Shown: one piece after another, positions 7,179 through 18,155 of the stretch
Layout of the letters: each line of letters opens with the position of its first letter
How positions within the stretch are numbered: the first letter of the stretch is position 1
Assembly (NCBI GenBank): GCA_009781085.1
Contig: WQYV01000020.1
Location: 1-32,391 of the forward strand
Length of the DNA stretch: 32,391 nt
Origin: Betaproteobacteria bacterium
GTDB lineage: Bacteria; Pseudomonadota; Gammaproteobacteria; Burkholderiales; Rhodocyclaceae
Reading direction: 5' to 3'
Notes under the pieces: model-generated
Databases searched by the model: none
What the model saw: only the letters and a program-made list of their open reading frames with translations
Told to the model about the DNA's origin: nothing
Made by a program: the position numbers and the translations under genes

Positions 7179-9464
7179 TCAAACGGCAGCAGGTTCGGAA
7201 ACAGGATCGCGGTCGAAAGCAAGCTTAACCTTTTCGCTGTCCAAGTCGATGTCAATGGTCACTTTGCCGCCGTTGGCGAGCCGCCCGAACAGTAGTTCAT
7301 CGGCCAGCGCGGCGCGGATCAAGTCTTGGATTAACCGCGCCATTGGGCGTGCGCCCATTACTGGATCGAAGCCTTTTTCAGCCAACCAGGATTTGAGGGC
7401 ATCGGTGAAATGGGCTTCGACTTTCTTCTCGTGCAATTGGCCTTCGAGCTGCGTCAGGAACTTGTCGACCACGCGTAGGATGACTTCGCCGTTGAGCGCC
7501 TTGAACGAAATCATGGCATCGAGCCGGTTACGGAACTCGGGAGTGAAGATGCGCTTGATTTCGCCCATCTCGTCGCCCATTTCGCGCTTGGCCGAGAAAC
7601 CCATAGTAGTTTTCTGTATGGCATCGGCCCCAGCGTTGGTAGTCATGATGAGGATGACGTTGCGGAAATCGGCTTGCCGCCCGTTGTTGTCGGTGAGCGT
7701 GCCGTGATCCATCACTTGAAGCAAGATGTTGTAGATGTCCGGGTGAGCCTTTTCGATTTCGTCGAGCAACAACACGCAATGCGGTTTCTTGACGATTTGT
7801 TCGGTGAGCAGCCCCCCTTGCTCGAAACCGACGTAACCCGGAGGCGCGCCGATCAGGCGGCTTACCGCATGGCGTTCCATGTATTCGGACATATCGAAGC
7901 GCACGAGTTCAATGCCCATCGTGTAGGCAAGCTGGCGGGCAACTTCGGTCTTACCGACACCGGTTGGACCCGAGAACAGGAAGCAGCCGATGGGCTTTTG
8001 TGGGTTGCCCAGGCCGGAGCGCGACATCTTGATGGCTTTTGCCAAGGCATCGATGGCGACGTCTTGCCCGAATACGACGTTTTTAAGGTCACGGTCGAGC
8101 GTTTTCAGCGAAGCGCGGTCGTCCTGCGAGACGCTGCGCGGCGGGATGCGGGCGATCCTGGCGATGATGTCTTCAATCTCACTCTTGCCGATGGTTTTTT
8201 TCTGCTTGGACTTGGGCAGGATGCGCTGCGCCGCGCCAGCTTCGTCGATTACGTCGATGGCCTTATCAGGCAGGTGGCGGTCATTGATGTACTTGGCCGA
8301 CAGTTCGGCGGCACTGGTCAGAGCCGAGAGCGAGTACCGGATGCCGTGGTGTTCTTCGAAACGGGTTTTCAGGCCCTTGAGGATTTCGACGGTCTCGGCC
8401 ACCGAAGGTTCGACGACGTCGATCTTCTGGAAGCGCCGGGATAGGGCATGATCCTTTTCAAAAATCTGGCGGAACTCAGTGTAGGTGGTTGCGCCGATGC
8501 ACTTCAACTGACCGGTAGAAAGCGCTGGTTTCAACAGGTTCGAAGCATCCAGCGTGCCGCCCGAAGCCGCACCGGCTCCAATCAGGGTGTGGATTTCGTC
8601 GATGAAGAGAATGGTGTCTTTGTTTTCGACTAATTGTTTAAGTACGGCCTTCATGCGTTGTTCGAAATCGCCGCGATATTTCGTGCCAGCCAGCAACGCC
8701 CCCATATCGAGAGCGTAGACCTGCGCACCTTCAAGGATTTCCGGCACGAGCTTGCCAACGATCCGGTGAGCCAACCCTTCGGCAATGGCGGTTTTACCCA
8801 CGCCGGCCTCACCGACCAGCAACGGGTTATTTTTGCGGCGACGGCACAAGGTCTGGATGACGCGCTCGACTTCCCTGTCACGGCCAATCAGCGGGTCGAT
8901 CTTACCTTGCAATGCCTGCTGGTTGAGGTTATGGGTATAGGATCCGAGCGCGTTGCCACGAAGTTTGTCCTCCTGCTCCTGTTCGGGGCTTTCCTGTTCG
9001 TTGCGGCTGGAAGGGGCAGTATCTTCCGGAGGTGTCTTGGTGATGCCGTGCGAGATGTAGTTTACGACGTCGAGACGGGAGACGTTTTGTTGCTGAAGGA
9101 AAAAAACGGCATGCGAATCTTTCTCGCCAAAAATGGCGACCAGAACATTGGCTCCATTGACTTTCTTTTTTCCCGATGACTGCACATGTAGGATTGCGCG
9201 TTGGATAACCCGTTGAAAGCCAAACGTGGGCTGGGTTTCGATATCGTCGTTGCCGCTGATTTTGGGGGTGTGATCGTCGATGAACTGCGTCAGCTCCCGC
9301 CGCAACCCCTCGATGTTGACTGAACAGGCGCGAAGAACCTGCACGGCGGATGGGTTGTCCAACAGCGCGAGCAGCAGGTGCTCGACGGTGATGAATTCGT
9401 GCCGCTTCTGCCGTGCTTCAACAAAGGCCAAGTGCAGGCTGACTTCAAGCTCTTGCGCAATCAT
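7179..9464 (-). CDS. clpA: ATP-dependent Clp protease ATP-binding subunit ClpA
   Basis: A 761-residue AAA+ unfoldase (E. coli ClpA 758) that unfolds substrates, including N-degron proteins delivered by ClpS, and threads them into ClpP. The N-domain (about 1-140) is followed by an acidic linker, the first AAA+ module with Walker A GEAGVGKT at 218-225 and Walker B LFIDEIH near 287, then the second with Walker A GPTGVGKT at 499-506 and [11 protein letters not shown] near 565. The ClpP-docking loop reads MGF at 621-623 rather than the usual IGL/IGF. The ATG at 9464 overlaps the clpS stop as ATGA, and the protein starting there ([10 protein letters not shown]) matches known ClpA N-termini, so a longer reading frame upstream is rejected. 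Confidence 0.97.
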   Translation of the reverse strand: MIAQELEVSLHLAFVEARQKRHEFITVEHLLLALLDNPSAVQVLRACSVNIEGLRRELTQFIDDHTPKISGNDDIETQPTFGFQRVIQRAILHVQSSGKKKVNGANVLVAIFGEKDSHAVFFLQQQNVSRLDVVNYISHGITKTPPEDTAPSSRNEQESPEQEQEDKLRGNALGSYTHNLNQQALQGKIDPLIGRDREVERVIQTLCRRRKNNPLLVGEAGVGKTAIAEGLAHRIVGKLVPEILEGAQVYALDMGALLAGTKYRGDFEQRMKAVLKQLVENKDTILFIDEIHTLIGAGAASGGTLDASNLLKPALSTGQLKCIGATTYTEFRQIFEKDHALSRRFQKIDVVEPSVAETVEILKGLKTRFEEHHGIRYSLSALTSAAELSAKYINDRHLPDKAIDVIDEAGAAQRILPKSKQKKTIGKSEIEDIIARIARIPPRSVSQDDRASLKTLDRDLKNVVFGQDVAIDALAKAIKMSRSGLGNPQKPIGCFLFSGPTGVGKTEVARQLAYTMGIELVRFDMSEYMERHAVSRLIGAPPGYVGFEQGGLLTEQIVKKPHCVLLLDEIEKAHPDIYNILLQVMDHGTLTDNNGRQADFRNVILIMTTNAGADAIQKTTMGFSAKREMGDEMGEIKRIFTPEFRNRLDAMISFKALNGEVILRVVDKFLTQLEGQLHEKKVEAHFTDALKSWLAEKGFDPVMGARPMARLIQDLIRAALADELLFGRLANGGKVTIDIDLDSEKVKLAFDRDPVSEPAAV

Positions 9465-9775
9465 TCGTTTTCCTCCATCACGCATGCTAGCGGATGTTGG
9501 TGTTGACGTGCATAGGATATGACCTGTTCTACCTTGGTTGACGCAACATCTTTTGTAAATACCCCACACATCCCCATACCTTCCTTATGAACCTGAAGCA
9601 TGATTTGCGTTGCGTGCCCGCGATCCATGGCGAAATATTTTTGCAGGACGACCACGACGAAATCCATCGGGGTGAAATCGTCGTTGAGCAAGAGCACCCT
9701 GTAGAGCGGGGGACGGCGAAGACACGTACGTTGAGCTTCCAGTACGGTTTCGCCCTGTTTTTGGATTGTGGTCAT
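9461..9775 (-). CDS. clpS: ClpS, adaptor of the ClpAP protease
   Basis: A 104-residue adaptor that binds N-terminal destabilising residues and hands substrates to ClpA. A flexible N-terminus is followed by the ClpS core: [17 protein letters not shown] (about 25-41), the helix with [15 protein letters not shown], and [16 protein letters not shown]. The asparagine-aspartate pair NDD and the MDF segment belong to the substrate pocket. It overlaps clpA by four bases (ATGA), so the two proteins are made from one message. No clear Shine-Dalgarno sequence is visible before the ATG. Confidence 0.96.
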   Translation of the reverse strand: MTTIQKQGETVLEAQRTCLRRPPLYRVLLLNDDFTPMDFVVVVLQKYFAMDRGHATQIMLQVHKEGMGMCGVFTKDVASTKVEQVISYARQHQHPLACVMEENE

Positions 9776-10135
9776 ACGTACTATTTTAATCCAGTCAGAC
9801 TCCCATTTGGGGAGGTAGAAATTTCGTTCCTGGCGATCTCTAGGGCAGAGTATGTCTGACTGAAGGCAGGCGCATGCCGGATGTTTTTCACGGTACGTAA
9901 TGTTGTATGTGTAGCTTCGAAATGAATCAATATGCAGAAAACCGTTGACATTACGAAAAAATTTGCGTGAAAATAAAATATGCGTAAGTCACATTCAACG
10001 CTTGCCCGATGAAAATTTGCCGGAGGTTGCATTTTTCTGGCAAACCGCAGGCGGGAGGGAAATCTGAATGCTTGAATACGCTTAACGAGATGTTCCGACT
10101 GTAAGCCGTTTTTGAAAGATGAAGGATTAAAGTAA
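9776..10135. other. clpS/cold-shock intergenic region with long leader
   Basis: A 360-bp AT-rich gap between divergent clpS and the cold-shock gene. The right half is the probable csp leader (see the promoter entry). Within it TTTGCC (10016-10021) and GGCAAA (10039-10044) form inverted arms around an 18-nt loop. The left half (9776-9940) must hold the clpS promoter on the minus strand, but I see no strong match there. Confidence 0.5.
9945..9974 (+). promoter_or_regulatory. Probable cold-shock gene promoter
   Basis: A perfect -35 TTGACA (9945-9950) is separated by 18 bp from GAAAAT (9969-9974), which matches the -10 consensus at four of six positions. Transcription would start near 9981 and give a leader of about 155 nt before the csp ATG. 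That length is close to the long structured leader of E. coli cspA. Confidence 0.5.
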
Positions 10136-10342
10136 ATGGCAACTGGCACTGTCAAATGGTTCAACGATTCCAAGGGATTTGGGTTCATCACTCCTGATGA
10201 TGGGAGCGAAGACCTGTTCGCTCATTTTTCCGCTATCAACATGAGCGGTTTCAAAACTCTGAAAGAGGGTGAAAAGGTCTCCTTCGAGATCACACAAGGG
10301 CCGAAAGGCAAACAAGCTTCCAATATTCAGCGGCCTGCTTGA
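10136..10342 (+). CDS. Cold-shock protein, CspA family
   Basis: A 68-residue single cold-shock domain protein, a nucleic-acid-binding beta barrel that melts RNA structure and acts as an RNA chaperone. The RNP1 motif KGFGFI (about 14-19) and RNP2 motif DLFAHF (about 26-31) are both present, as is the opening [11 protein letters not shown] typical of the family. It is preceded by a long untranslated leader with its own promoter and followed by a small T-rich terminator. The long leader suggests post-transcriptional, possibly temperature-dependent control, but the family also contains members not induced by cold, so no cspA-E letter is given. Confidence 0.95.
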   Translation: MATGTVKWFNDSKGFGFITPDDGSEDLFAHFSAINMSGFKTLKEGEKVSFEITQGPKGKQASNIQRPA

Positions 10343-10362
10343 TGATGGAAGCCAATAGTTAG

Positions 10363-10388
10363 GTGCTATCCTAGCGCACAGGTTTTTT
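10363..10388 (+). terminator. Probable terminator of the cold-shock gene
   Basis: A small hairpin (GTGCTA-TCC-TAGCGCAC with a two-base bulge) is followed closely by six T (10383-10388), about 20 bp after the csp stop. The stem is short, so efficiency is uncertain. Confidence 0.5.
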
Positions 10389-10428
10389 GCCCAGATTCTA
10401 TTTTTGTACCAGCGTTATTTCGATAAAA

Positions 10429-12219
<1,791 letters not shown>

Positions 12220-12242
12220 GAGAAAATTTCCAAAGTCTTAAC

Positions 12243-12869
12243 TTAATCGAGAAGGAGTATGCTGGTTTCCGGCGTGCGCGACGGGGGTGCAACCACCCCC
12301 ATCGAGATAATGTATTTGAGCGCCTCATCTACGCTCATGTCGAGTTCGATGACATCCTTTGATGGCAGCATCAGGAAGAACCCGGAAGTCGGGTTGGGCG
12401 TGGTGGGGACATAGACGCTGACGTAGCCGCCGCCAAGCCGCTGGGCAATGTCATCGCCAGGGGTTCCTGTCAGGAAGGCAATCGTCCAGATGCCTTCGCG
12501 TGGGTATTGCACCAGCAGTGCTTTGCTGAAAGCCTTGCCATTGTCGGAGAAAAGTGTGTCCGAGACCTGCTTGATGCTGTTGTAGAGGGATTTGACCACC
12601 GGGATACGTGCCAGCAGCGACTCCCAGAAGCGCACGACTCTTTGCCCGAGGACATTTGCACCAATGACGCCGGTAGCAAACAGGATGAAGGCGAACAGCA
12701 GCACGCCCAACCCAGGAATGTGGAAACCGAGGAGTTTTGTTGGATCCAAACTCTCTGGCAGCCAAGGCATGATCCAGCCGTCCAGTGTGCTGACTATCCA
12801 TGCCAGCACTGCGAAGGTGACGGACAGGGGTATCCAGATCAACAGCCCGGTGATGAAATAACGCTTCAT
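12243..12869 (-). CDS. DUF502 family inner-membrane protein
   Basis: A 208-residue membrane protein of the DUF502 family, whose biochemical function is unknown. It starts MKRYFITGLLIWIPL, the usual family N-terminus, with membrane segments at about residues 5-27 and 55-77. Conserved blocks are ARIPVVKSLYNSIKQVSDT, GIWTIAFLTG and VYVPTTPNPTSGFFLMLP, followed by the SVDEALKYIISMGV segment. The ATG at 12869 has AGGA about 10 bases upstream; an earlier ATG at 12890 would add seven residues unlike the family. It sits between fmdB and aspS, a linkage I recall as common in betaproteobacteria, with 23-bp gaps on both sides, so it is probably part of the same transcript. Confidence 0.9.
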   Translation of the reverse strand: MKRYFITGLLIWIPLSVTFAVLAWIVSTLDGWIMPWLPESLDPTKLLGFHIPGLGVLLFAFILFATGVIGANVLGQRVVRFWESLLARIPVVKSLYNSIKQVSDTLFSDNGKAFSKALLVQYPREGIWTIAFLTGTPGDDIAQRLGGGYVSVYVPTTPNPTSGFFLMLPSKDVIELDMSVDEALKYIISMGVVAPPSRTPETSILLLD

Positions 12870-12892
12870 GCCAGAAAATCCTATCTGCATGA

Positions 12893-13156
12893 TCAGGACG
12901 AATGGCAGGCGCAACCGCTGGCGCATGGGGGTGCAGGAGCATCCGTTGCCGGAGCCTTTCCGCCGTTGCCTGCGGCGCACTTGAAATCGGTAGCGTACCA
13001 ACCGCTGCCCTTGAGTTGGAAGCCCGCCGCCGAGAGTTGCCTGACGTAGCGGTCGCTGTTGCAGGATGGGCAAACGGTGAGTACAAGATCGCCCATTTTC
13101 TGAAGATGGTCTTTCTGGAACCCGCATTGTTCGCAACGGTATTCATAGATTGGCAT
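12893..13156 (-). CDS. FmdB-type zinc-ribbon regulatory protein
   Basis: An 87-residue protein with an N-terminal FmdB zinc ribbon: MPIYEYRCEQCG gives Cys8 and Cys11, and CPSC gives Cys29 and Cys32. The middle, GFQLKGSGWYATDF, is the usual family continuation. The C-terminus carries an additional Cys-rich end (Cys78, Cys82, Cys84, His85) that might bind a second metal. FmdB was first described near formamidase genes, but most members are uncharacterised. The start has an excellent Shine-Dalgarno sequence AAGGAGG. The 90-bp gap upstream to pilD is the largest in this gene run and may hold an internal promoter, though no convincing one is visible. Confidence 0.9.
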   Translation of the reverse strand: MPIYEYRCEQCGFQKDHLQKMGDLVLTVCPSCNSDRYVRQLSAAGFQLKGSGWYATDFKCAAGNGGKAPATDAPAPPCASGCACHSS

Positions 13157-13246
13157 GTGTTCCTCCTTGAAGCAGGGTCGGTGAGTTTAGCGTAAGGCGC
13201 GCGCGCACGCAGCACTGCACGTAAAATGGGGGCGTATGCCGCGTGT

Positions 13247-14110
13247 TCAATAGACAGGCACAGAGAAAATGGGCAGGAGTGTGTTGAGCGTCTTGCCTTG
13301 AAGCAGGGCGACCAACCCCGCGACGGCGAGAAAAGGTCCGAAGGGTATCGGCGTGTTGCGCCAGTGACGGCCGAATACGGTTAGCCCGATCCCAAACAGC
13401 GCGCCAGTGACGGATGCTAGTACGATGGTCAGCGGCAGCGCCTGCCAGCCCAACCATGCGCCGATGGCCGCGAGCAGCTTGAAATCACCGTATCCCATGC
13501 CTTCCTTGCCGGTTACGAGCTTGAACAGCCAGTACACCGACCACAGGAAAAGATACCCAGCCACGGCTCCGATGACGGCATCTTTGAGGGGGACGTTGTC
13601 CGTCAGCAGGTTAAAGATCAGGCCCATCCACAACAGGGGTAGGGTCAGGCTGTCGGGCAACAGGTGGGTATCAAGATCGATGAAGGCCAACGCAATCATG
13701 ACCCAGGCAAAAACCAGCGCACCTACCATGACCGGGCTGTAACCGAAGCGCCAGGCCACATAGGCGGAGAGCACTGCCGTCAAGGATTCCACCAGTGGGT
13801 AGCGGACACTGATGGCTGCCCGGCAGTGGCGGCAGCGCCCGCGCAAAAACAGGAAACTTGCGAGCGGGATGTTTTCCAGTGCCGAAATCGTGTGCCCGCA
13901 ATGTGGGCAACGCGAGCGCGGCGTGGCGAGGTTGAACCGTTCGCCCTTGGCAACAGCATCGCCCCGGGACTCGGCCATTTCTGCCTGCCATTCGCGCTCC
14001 ATCATTACGGGCAGACGGGCGATGACGACATTGAGGCAACTGCCGATGAAAAGGCCAAGCAGCATGACGAGCGGAATGAGCGCGAGTGGGTCGTCGAAGA
14101 AAACAGGCAT
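13247..14110 (-). CDS. pilD: Type IV prepilin peptidase/N-methyltransferase PilD
   Basis: A 287-residue polytopic inner-membrane enzyme that cleaves the leader of type IV prepilins and pseudopilins and methylates the new N-terminus. The cytoplasmic zinc motif is complete (CPHC at 68-71 and CRHC at 93-96). The aspartyl-protease signatures are present: FIDLDTHLLPD (143-153) and GMGYGDFK with Asp209. About eight membrane segments are predicted. The ATG at 14110 lies four bases after the pilC stop; a GTG at 14128, overlapping pilC by 14 bp, would add six residues. Neither has a clear Shine-Dalgarno sequence, so translation is probably coupled to pilC. Confidence 0.95.
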   Translation of the reverse strand: MPVFFDDPLALIPLVMLLGLFIGSCLNVVIARLPVMMEREWQAEMAESRGDAVAKGERFNLATPRSRCPHCGHTISALENIPLASFLFLRGRCRHCRAAISVRYPLVESLTAVLSAYVAWRFGYSPVMVGALVFAWVMIALAFIDLDTHLLPDSLTLPLLWMGLIFNLLTDNVPLKDAVIGAVAGYLFLWSVYWLFKLVTGKEGMGYGDFKLLAAIGAWLGWQALPLTIVLASVTGALFGIGLTVFGRHWRNTPIPFGPFLAVAGLVALLQGKTLNTLLPIFSVPVY

Positions 14111-14114
14111 GTCG

Positions 14115-15362
14115 TCAGGCAACAGCACCGAGTTTGAGGATTGGCAGGTACATGGCTATGACCAACCCACCGATGATCACACCAAGGAAAACCATGATGA
14201 TAGGCTCCAACAAGGAGGACATGGCAGCGACCGCGTCGTCGACTTCCTGATCGTAAAAATCGGCTACTTTGGAGAGCATATGATCGAGTTGGCCCGCTTC
14301 TTCGCCAATGGATACCATCTGGATGACCATGGGCGGGAACATACCAGAATTTTGCATGGACATGTTCAGACTCAGTCCGGTACTGACCTCGCTCTGAATA
14401 TTACGTGTGGTGAGCATGAACAAATGATTGCCCGAAGCAGCACCCACGGAATCCAGGGCTTCGACCAGCGGCACACCGGCGGAAAACATTGTCGACAATG
14501 TCCGTGACCAGCGTGCGATGGTGGCTTTGCGGACAATGTTACCAATGACCGGCAGTTTGAGCACAATACGGTCAACCGCAATCTGCATAGGTATCGACCG
14601 TTTGTAAGTCGAGGCGGTCACTGTGGCAACCGCGCCCAGCAAGCCGAAAATGAGCCACCAATATCCGACGAAGAAATCGGAAATACCGATAACCACCATT
14701 GTCGGTGCGGGTAGTCCTACCCCGAAACTGGCGAAAACCTCTTTGAATGTGGGAATCACCCGAATCATGATGATGGAGATGACCAGCGCCGAAATGATGA
14801 TGATGGCGCTTGGGTAGAACAGCGCCGACTTGATCTTGCTTTTGATTGCGAGGATTTTTTCTTTGTAGGCCGCCAGACGGTCAAGGATGGAATCCAGGAT
14901 ACCGGCTTGCTCCCCCGCAGCAATCAGGTTGCAGAACAGTTTGTCGAAATGTGCCGGGAACTTGGAAAACGCCTGCGACAGACTGGAACCTGTTTCGACT
15001 TCCCCGCGGACTTCGTTGAGCAACCGGGAAAGGCTAGGATTCCCCGCACCTTTGATGCCGATGTCGAACGCTTGGAGCAACGGGACACCCGATTTCATCA
15101 TTGTCGCCAACTGGCGGGTAAAAAGTGCGATCTCCTTGTCTGATACCTTGCGCCCGCGGGAAATTGCTTGTTTTTTGACCTTCGTGGGAGTCATGCCTTG
15201 GCGGCGTAGCGAGGATTTGACGACAGCGTCGCTGGTCGCCCGCATTTCGCCGCGAACGACCTTGCCTGTCCTGTCCTTGCCCTCCCAGGCGTAAAGATTT
15301 TCCTTTGCACCGCCCTGTGGGCGGCGGGCGGCTCGTGATGAGTGGCTGGCTACTGTTGTCAT
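14115..15362 (-). CDS. pilC: Type IV pilus inner-membrane platform protein PilC
   Basis: A 415-residue protein of the PilC/GspF family, the inner-membrane platform that couples the PilB/PilT ATPases to pilin polymerisation. It contains two homologous GspF domains (about residues 80-203 and 285-407) with three membrane segments, and the ATSDAVVKSSLRRQGMTPTK cytoplasmic N-terminal region typical of PilC. The GEQAGILDSILDRLA and GEEAGQLDHMLSKVA motifs recur once in each half, showing the internal duplication of the family. It lies between pilB (51 bp upstream) and pilD, the classical assembly cluster. Confidence 0.95.
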   Translation of the reverse strand: MTTVASHSSRAARRPQGGAKENLYAWEGKDRTGKVVRGEMRATSDAVVKSSLRRQGMTPTKVKKQAISRGRKVSDKEIALFTRQLATMMKSGVPLLQAFDIGIKGAGNPSLSRLLNEVRGEVETGSSLSQAFSKFPAHFDKLFCNLIAAGEQAGILDSILDRLAAYKEKILAIKSKIKSALFYPSAIIIISALVISIIMIRVIPTFKEVFASFGVGLPAPTMVVIGISDFFVGYWWLIFGLLGAVATVTASTYKRSIPMQIAVDRIVLKLPVIGNIVRKATIARWSRTLSTMFSAGVPLVEALDSVGAASGNHLFMLTTRNIQSEVSTGLSLNMSMQNSGMFPPMVIQMVSIGEEAGQLDHMLSKVADFYDQEVDDAVAAMSSLLEPIIMVFLGVIIGGLVIAMYLPILKLGAVA

Positions 15363-15413
15363 GGTTGGGGTTCTCCGTGCGCGCTTTGTGTTGTTTTGTG
15401 TGCAGTTATCTGG

Positions 15414-17129
15414 TCACTCGTTTGTCGCAGCCAAGACTTCTTCGAGGGAAGTGATCCCCTGCCGGACCTTGAGCAGGCCGGAGCGGCGCAAGTCGCTGAC
15501 CCCTTCCATTTCGGCTTGGGCGGCGATATCCATTGAGTTTCCACCGGTCATGATGATGTGGGCGATTTCTTCGCTGACCGGCATGACCTGATAGATGCCT
15601 ACGCGACCCTTGTAGCCGCTCCCCTTGCAACGGTCGCACCCTCCAGGCCCATAGGGTTGCCAGTCACTGTCGAGGTCATCGGCGCGAAAACCCGCTTGCA
15701 GCAGCGACTCGATGGGAATATTGACTGGCCTCTTGCATGAGCACAGGCGGCGCGCCAGACGTTGTGCCGTAATCATGATGACCGACGAAGCGATGTTGAA
15801 CGGCGCAACCCCCATATTCTTCAGCCGTTCAAGCGTGCTTGGCGCATCGTTCGTGTGCAGGGTGGAAAGTACCAGATGCCCGGTTTGTGCCGCCTTGACC
15901 GCGATTTCGGCGGTTTCCAAGTCACGGATTTCACCGACCATGATGATGTCCGGGTCTTGCCGCAGGAAGGCGCGCAGGGCTGAGGCAAAAGTTAGCCCTG
16001 TCTTTTCGTTGACGTTGACCTGGTTAATCCCGGCGAGGTTGATTTCTGCTGGGTCTTCGGCAGTCGAGATATTGGTTCCCGGCTGGTTGAGGATGCTGAG
16101 GCAGGTGTAGAGCGAAACCGTCTTGCCTGCACCTGTCGGACCTGTGACAAGAATCATGCCGTAAGGCCGCCCGATGGCTTCGAGTAGCGCCTGTTTCTGC
16201 TCCGGTTCGTAGCCGAGCGCCTCGATGCCCAGCATGGCCGAACTCGAATCCAGGATACGCATGACGATTTTCTCGCCGTGCAGCGTCGGCAGGGTGGAAA
16301 CCCGGAAGTCGATGGCCTTGCTCTTGGACAGGATGAGCTTTGTCCGCCCGTCCTGCGGAACCCGCTTTTCGGAAATGTCCAACCGCGAGATAACCTTGAT
16401 CCGGGCGGCGATCTTTTCCTTCAAAACCAAGGGTGGCTGGGCGATTTCATGCAATATGCCATCGGTTCGGACGCGGATACGGTAATACTTTTCATAAGGT
16501 TCGAAATGGATGTCGGAAGCCCCTTCGTTAATCGCGTCGACTAATACTTTTTGAATGAATTTGACGATTGGGGCATCGTCGACTTCGGAGGCGGCAGCCG
16601 AATCCTCTGTTTTGCTTTCAAGCGCGACATCCAGCGTGCCTAACTCGCCCTCAATACTGAGTTTCTCCAGCGTTTCCTTGGCGGAAGACCCTACCCGTTC
16701 GACGAGTTTTGCGAGTTTGTCGACCTCAGCAATAACAAGTTCAAGTTGCATGCCCGTCTGAAAGCGGATTTCATCGAATACTCGCATGTTCGACGGGTCA
16801 GCGACGGCCAGAACCAGGCGGTTTGGGTTGGTGCGCTGCGACAGGGCAATGACTTGATGTTTGCGCACCAGGTTGGTATCGATGACCTTATTGGGCAGGA
16901 AGTCCTGGTTGACTGCAGCAATGTCGAGCAGGGGATAACCGAAAGTTTCAGAAGCGAAATGAGCAATATCACGGGCGCTCAACAATTTGCGTTGCGTAAC
17001 TTCGTGCAGAAAAGCATTCGTCAGTCCATCGCTGGTAGTGCACGCGATGGCATCTGCTTCGGATAAACGTTTTTTCTGGATGAGTGCCCGGGCAAGCCCG
17101 CTTAATGTGGTTTGTGGGTTGGCTGCCAT
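15414..17129 (-). CDS. pilB: Type IV pilus extension ATPase PilB
   Basis: A 571-residue cytoplasmic hexameric ATPase that powers pilus extension. The N-terminal MshEN-type domain (about 1-150) is followed by the catalytic core: Asp box [19 protein letters not shown] (about 206-224), Walker A GPTGAGKT at 330-337, AEDPAE, Walker [14 protein letters not shown] near 395 and the His box [13 protein letters not shown] near 416. The zinc-binding tetracysteine motif is present (C463, C465, C498, C501). These features separate it from PilT and match PilB. The ATG has GCGGGAA just upstream. It is the first gene of the minus-strand run down to aspS; pilin genes themselves are not in this window. Confidence 0.96.
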   Translation of the reverse strand: MAANPQTTLSGLARALIQKKRLSEADAIACTTSDGLTNAFLHEVTQRKLLSARDIAHFASETFGYPLLDIAAVNQDFLPNKVIDTNLVRKHQVIALSQRTNPNRLVLAVADPSNMRVFDEIRFQTGMQLELVIAEVDKLAKLVERVGSSAKETLEKLSIEGELGTLDVALESKTEDSAAASEVDDAPIVKFIQKVLVDAINEGASDIHFEPYEKYYRIRVRTDGILHEIAQPPLVLKEKIAARIKVISRLDISEKRVPQDGRTKLILSKSKAIDFRVSTLPTLHGEKIVMRILDSSSAMLGIEALGYEPEQKQALLEAIGRPYGMILVTGPTGAGKTVSLYTCLSILNQPGTNISTAEDPAEINLAGINQVNVNEKTGLTFASALRAFLRQDPDIIMVGEIRDLETAEIAVKAAQTGHLVLSTLHTNDAPSTLERLKNMGVAPFNIASSVIMITAQRLARRLCSCKRPVNIPIESLLQAGFRADDLDSDWQPYGPGGCDRCKGSGYKGRVGIYQVMPVSEEIAHIIMTGGNSMDIAAQAEMEGVSDLRRSGLLKVRQGITSLEEVLAATNE

Positions 17130-17236
17130 TTCCCGCTCATTTAATTAGATGAGGTCGTAGGTTCTGGCTGCGTAATATCGAAAGTAAAGCGCAATGTGCG
17201 CATCACATCGCAGCTTGTTAACCGTACCGCCAAGCC

Positions 17237-18082
17237 TTATCTATGCAGCAGGACTTCTATCACGAACCTGCTACCAATGGCCAGCATTACGGTAATGAAC
17301 AGGGCAACGAATCCGGCCAGCGTCCAGCGCAGGGCGACGCGGCCACGCCAGCCACGAAAATGACGGCCGATCAGAAGTATGCCGAACAGGAGCCACGAAA
17401 TCGTGGCAAAAACGCTCTTAACGCTCTTGTAGTCGAATGGGAAAGCCGTCCCAAAGAGGATGACCCCTGTTAGCAGGGTCAGCGTGAGCAGCATGAAGGC
17501 GGTGCCGATCAGCCGGAAAAGCAGCGCCTCCATCGTCAGCAGAGGCGGCAGGTTTGCCAGTGCCTTTGAAAGATGGGCATGGTGCAATTGTTTTGTGGCC
17601 ATTGCCATCAGCATTGCATGCAGGAGAGCGAGCATGAACAGGCTGCACGCCAGCATGGCGATGATGAGATGAACGCAGAAAATAGGTGAAGCGATATTGT
17701 CGTTGGGAAGCGCTTTACTGTAAGGAAAAAATACTACCAGCAAACATGCCAGCACGCCTGCGGGCAGCACGATGACGCGTAGGCCGTCGAGCCGGTTGTA
17801 CAGCGTCTCCACCCAGTAGAAGCAGATTGACAGCCATACCGCAAGCGAGAACGCGATGCTAGGGCCGAAACGCATCTCGCCCTTGGGGAAAATCTCCGCG
17901 TACAGCGCAAAGCTGTGCACAAGCAGGGCGAGGACGAGCAGCACGCGCTCGAAGCGTGCCATACTCGAAACCGGTTTGCCCGATGCAGCGGGGTTGGCTG
18001 ATCGTGCGCGCCAGAAATAAAGCCCAAGTACGGCATAGAGCGCGGCGGGAATAAGATGGAGATGCAGTAGAATTGGCCTCAT
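17237..18082 (-). CDS. CcsA/HemX-like cytochrome c assembly family protein (YpjD type)
   Basis: A 281-residue integral membrane protein with about eight hydrophobic segments. It belongs to the CcsA/CcmC-related group that includes HemX and E. coli YpjD. Characteristic pieces are the N-terminal LIPAALYAVLGLYFW helix, FGPSIAFSLAVWL, and the C-terminal RHFRGWRGRVALRWTLAGF. I do not see the tryptophan-rich WWD haem-handling motif of true CcsA, so a direct role in cytochrome c maturation is not supported. It is divergent from ffh, with 73 bp between starts, exactly as ypjD is placed in many proteobacteria. Cellular role remains unclear. Confidence 0.88.
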   Translation of the reverse strand: MRPILLHLHLIPAALYAVLGLYFWRARSANPAASGKPVSSMARFERVLLVLALLVHSFALYAEIFPKGEMRFGPSIAFSLAVWLSICFYWVETLYNRLDGLRVIVLPAGVLACLLVVFFPYSKALPNDNIASPIFCVHLIIAMLACSLFMLALLHAMLMAMATKQLHHAHLSKALANLPPLLTMEALLFRLIGTAFMLLTLTLLTGVILFGTAFPFDYKSVKSVFATISWLLFGILLIGRHFRGWRGRVALRWTLAGFVALFITVMLAIGSRFVIEVLLHR

Positions 18083-18155
18083 AGGATCGGTTCAGTTTAC
18101 CCCAATCCCGCCATTTTCAGCCAAATTGCCTGCCTAGCGGCTATGTGGAATTTAT

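Noticed and set aside
9464-9569. N-terminal extension of clpA by 35 codons
   Set aside because: Overlaps clpS, is unlike ClpA N-termini, and the ATG in the ATGA overlap gives the family start.
9781-10191. 136-codon minus-strand frame in the csp upstream region
   Set aside because: Overlaps the csp promoter and leader, has no domain and no ribosome site; treated as chance.
12870-13136. N-terminal extension of the DUF502 gene by 89 codons
   Set aside because: Runs through the fmdB gene in another frame; the family begins at MKRYFITGLL.
13197-13210. Alternating GC tract (gcgcgcgcgcacgc) upstream of fmdB as possible Z-DNA
   Set aside because: Only 14 bp; too short to claim a function.
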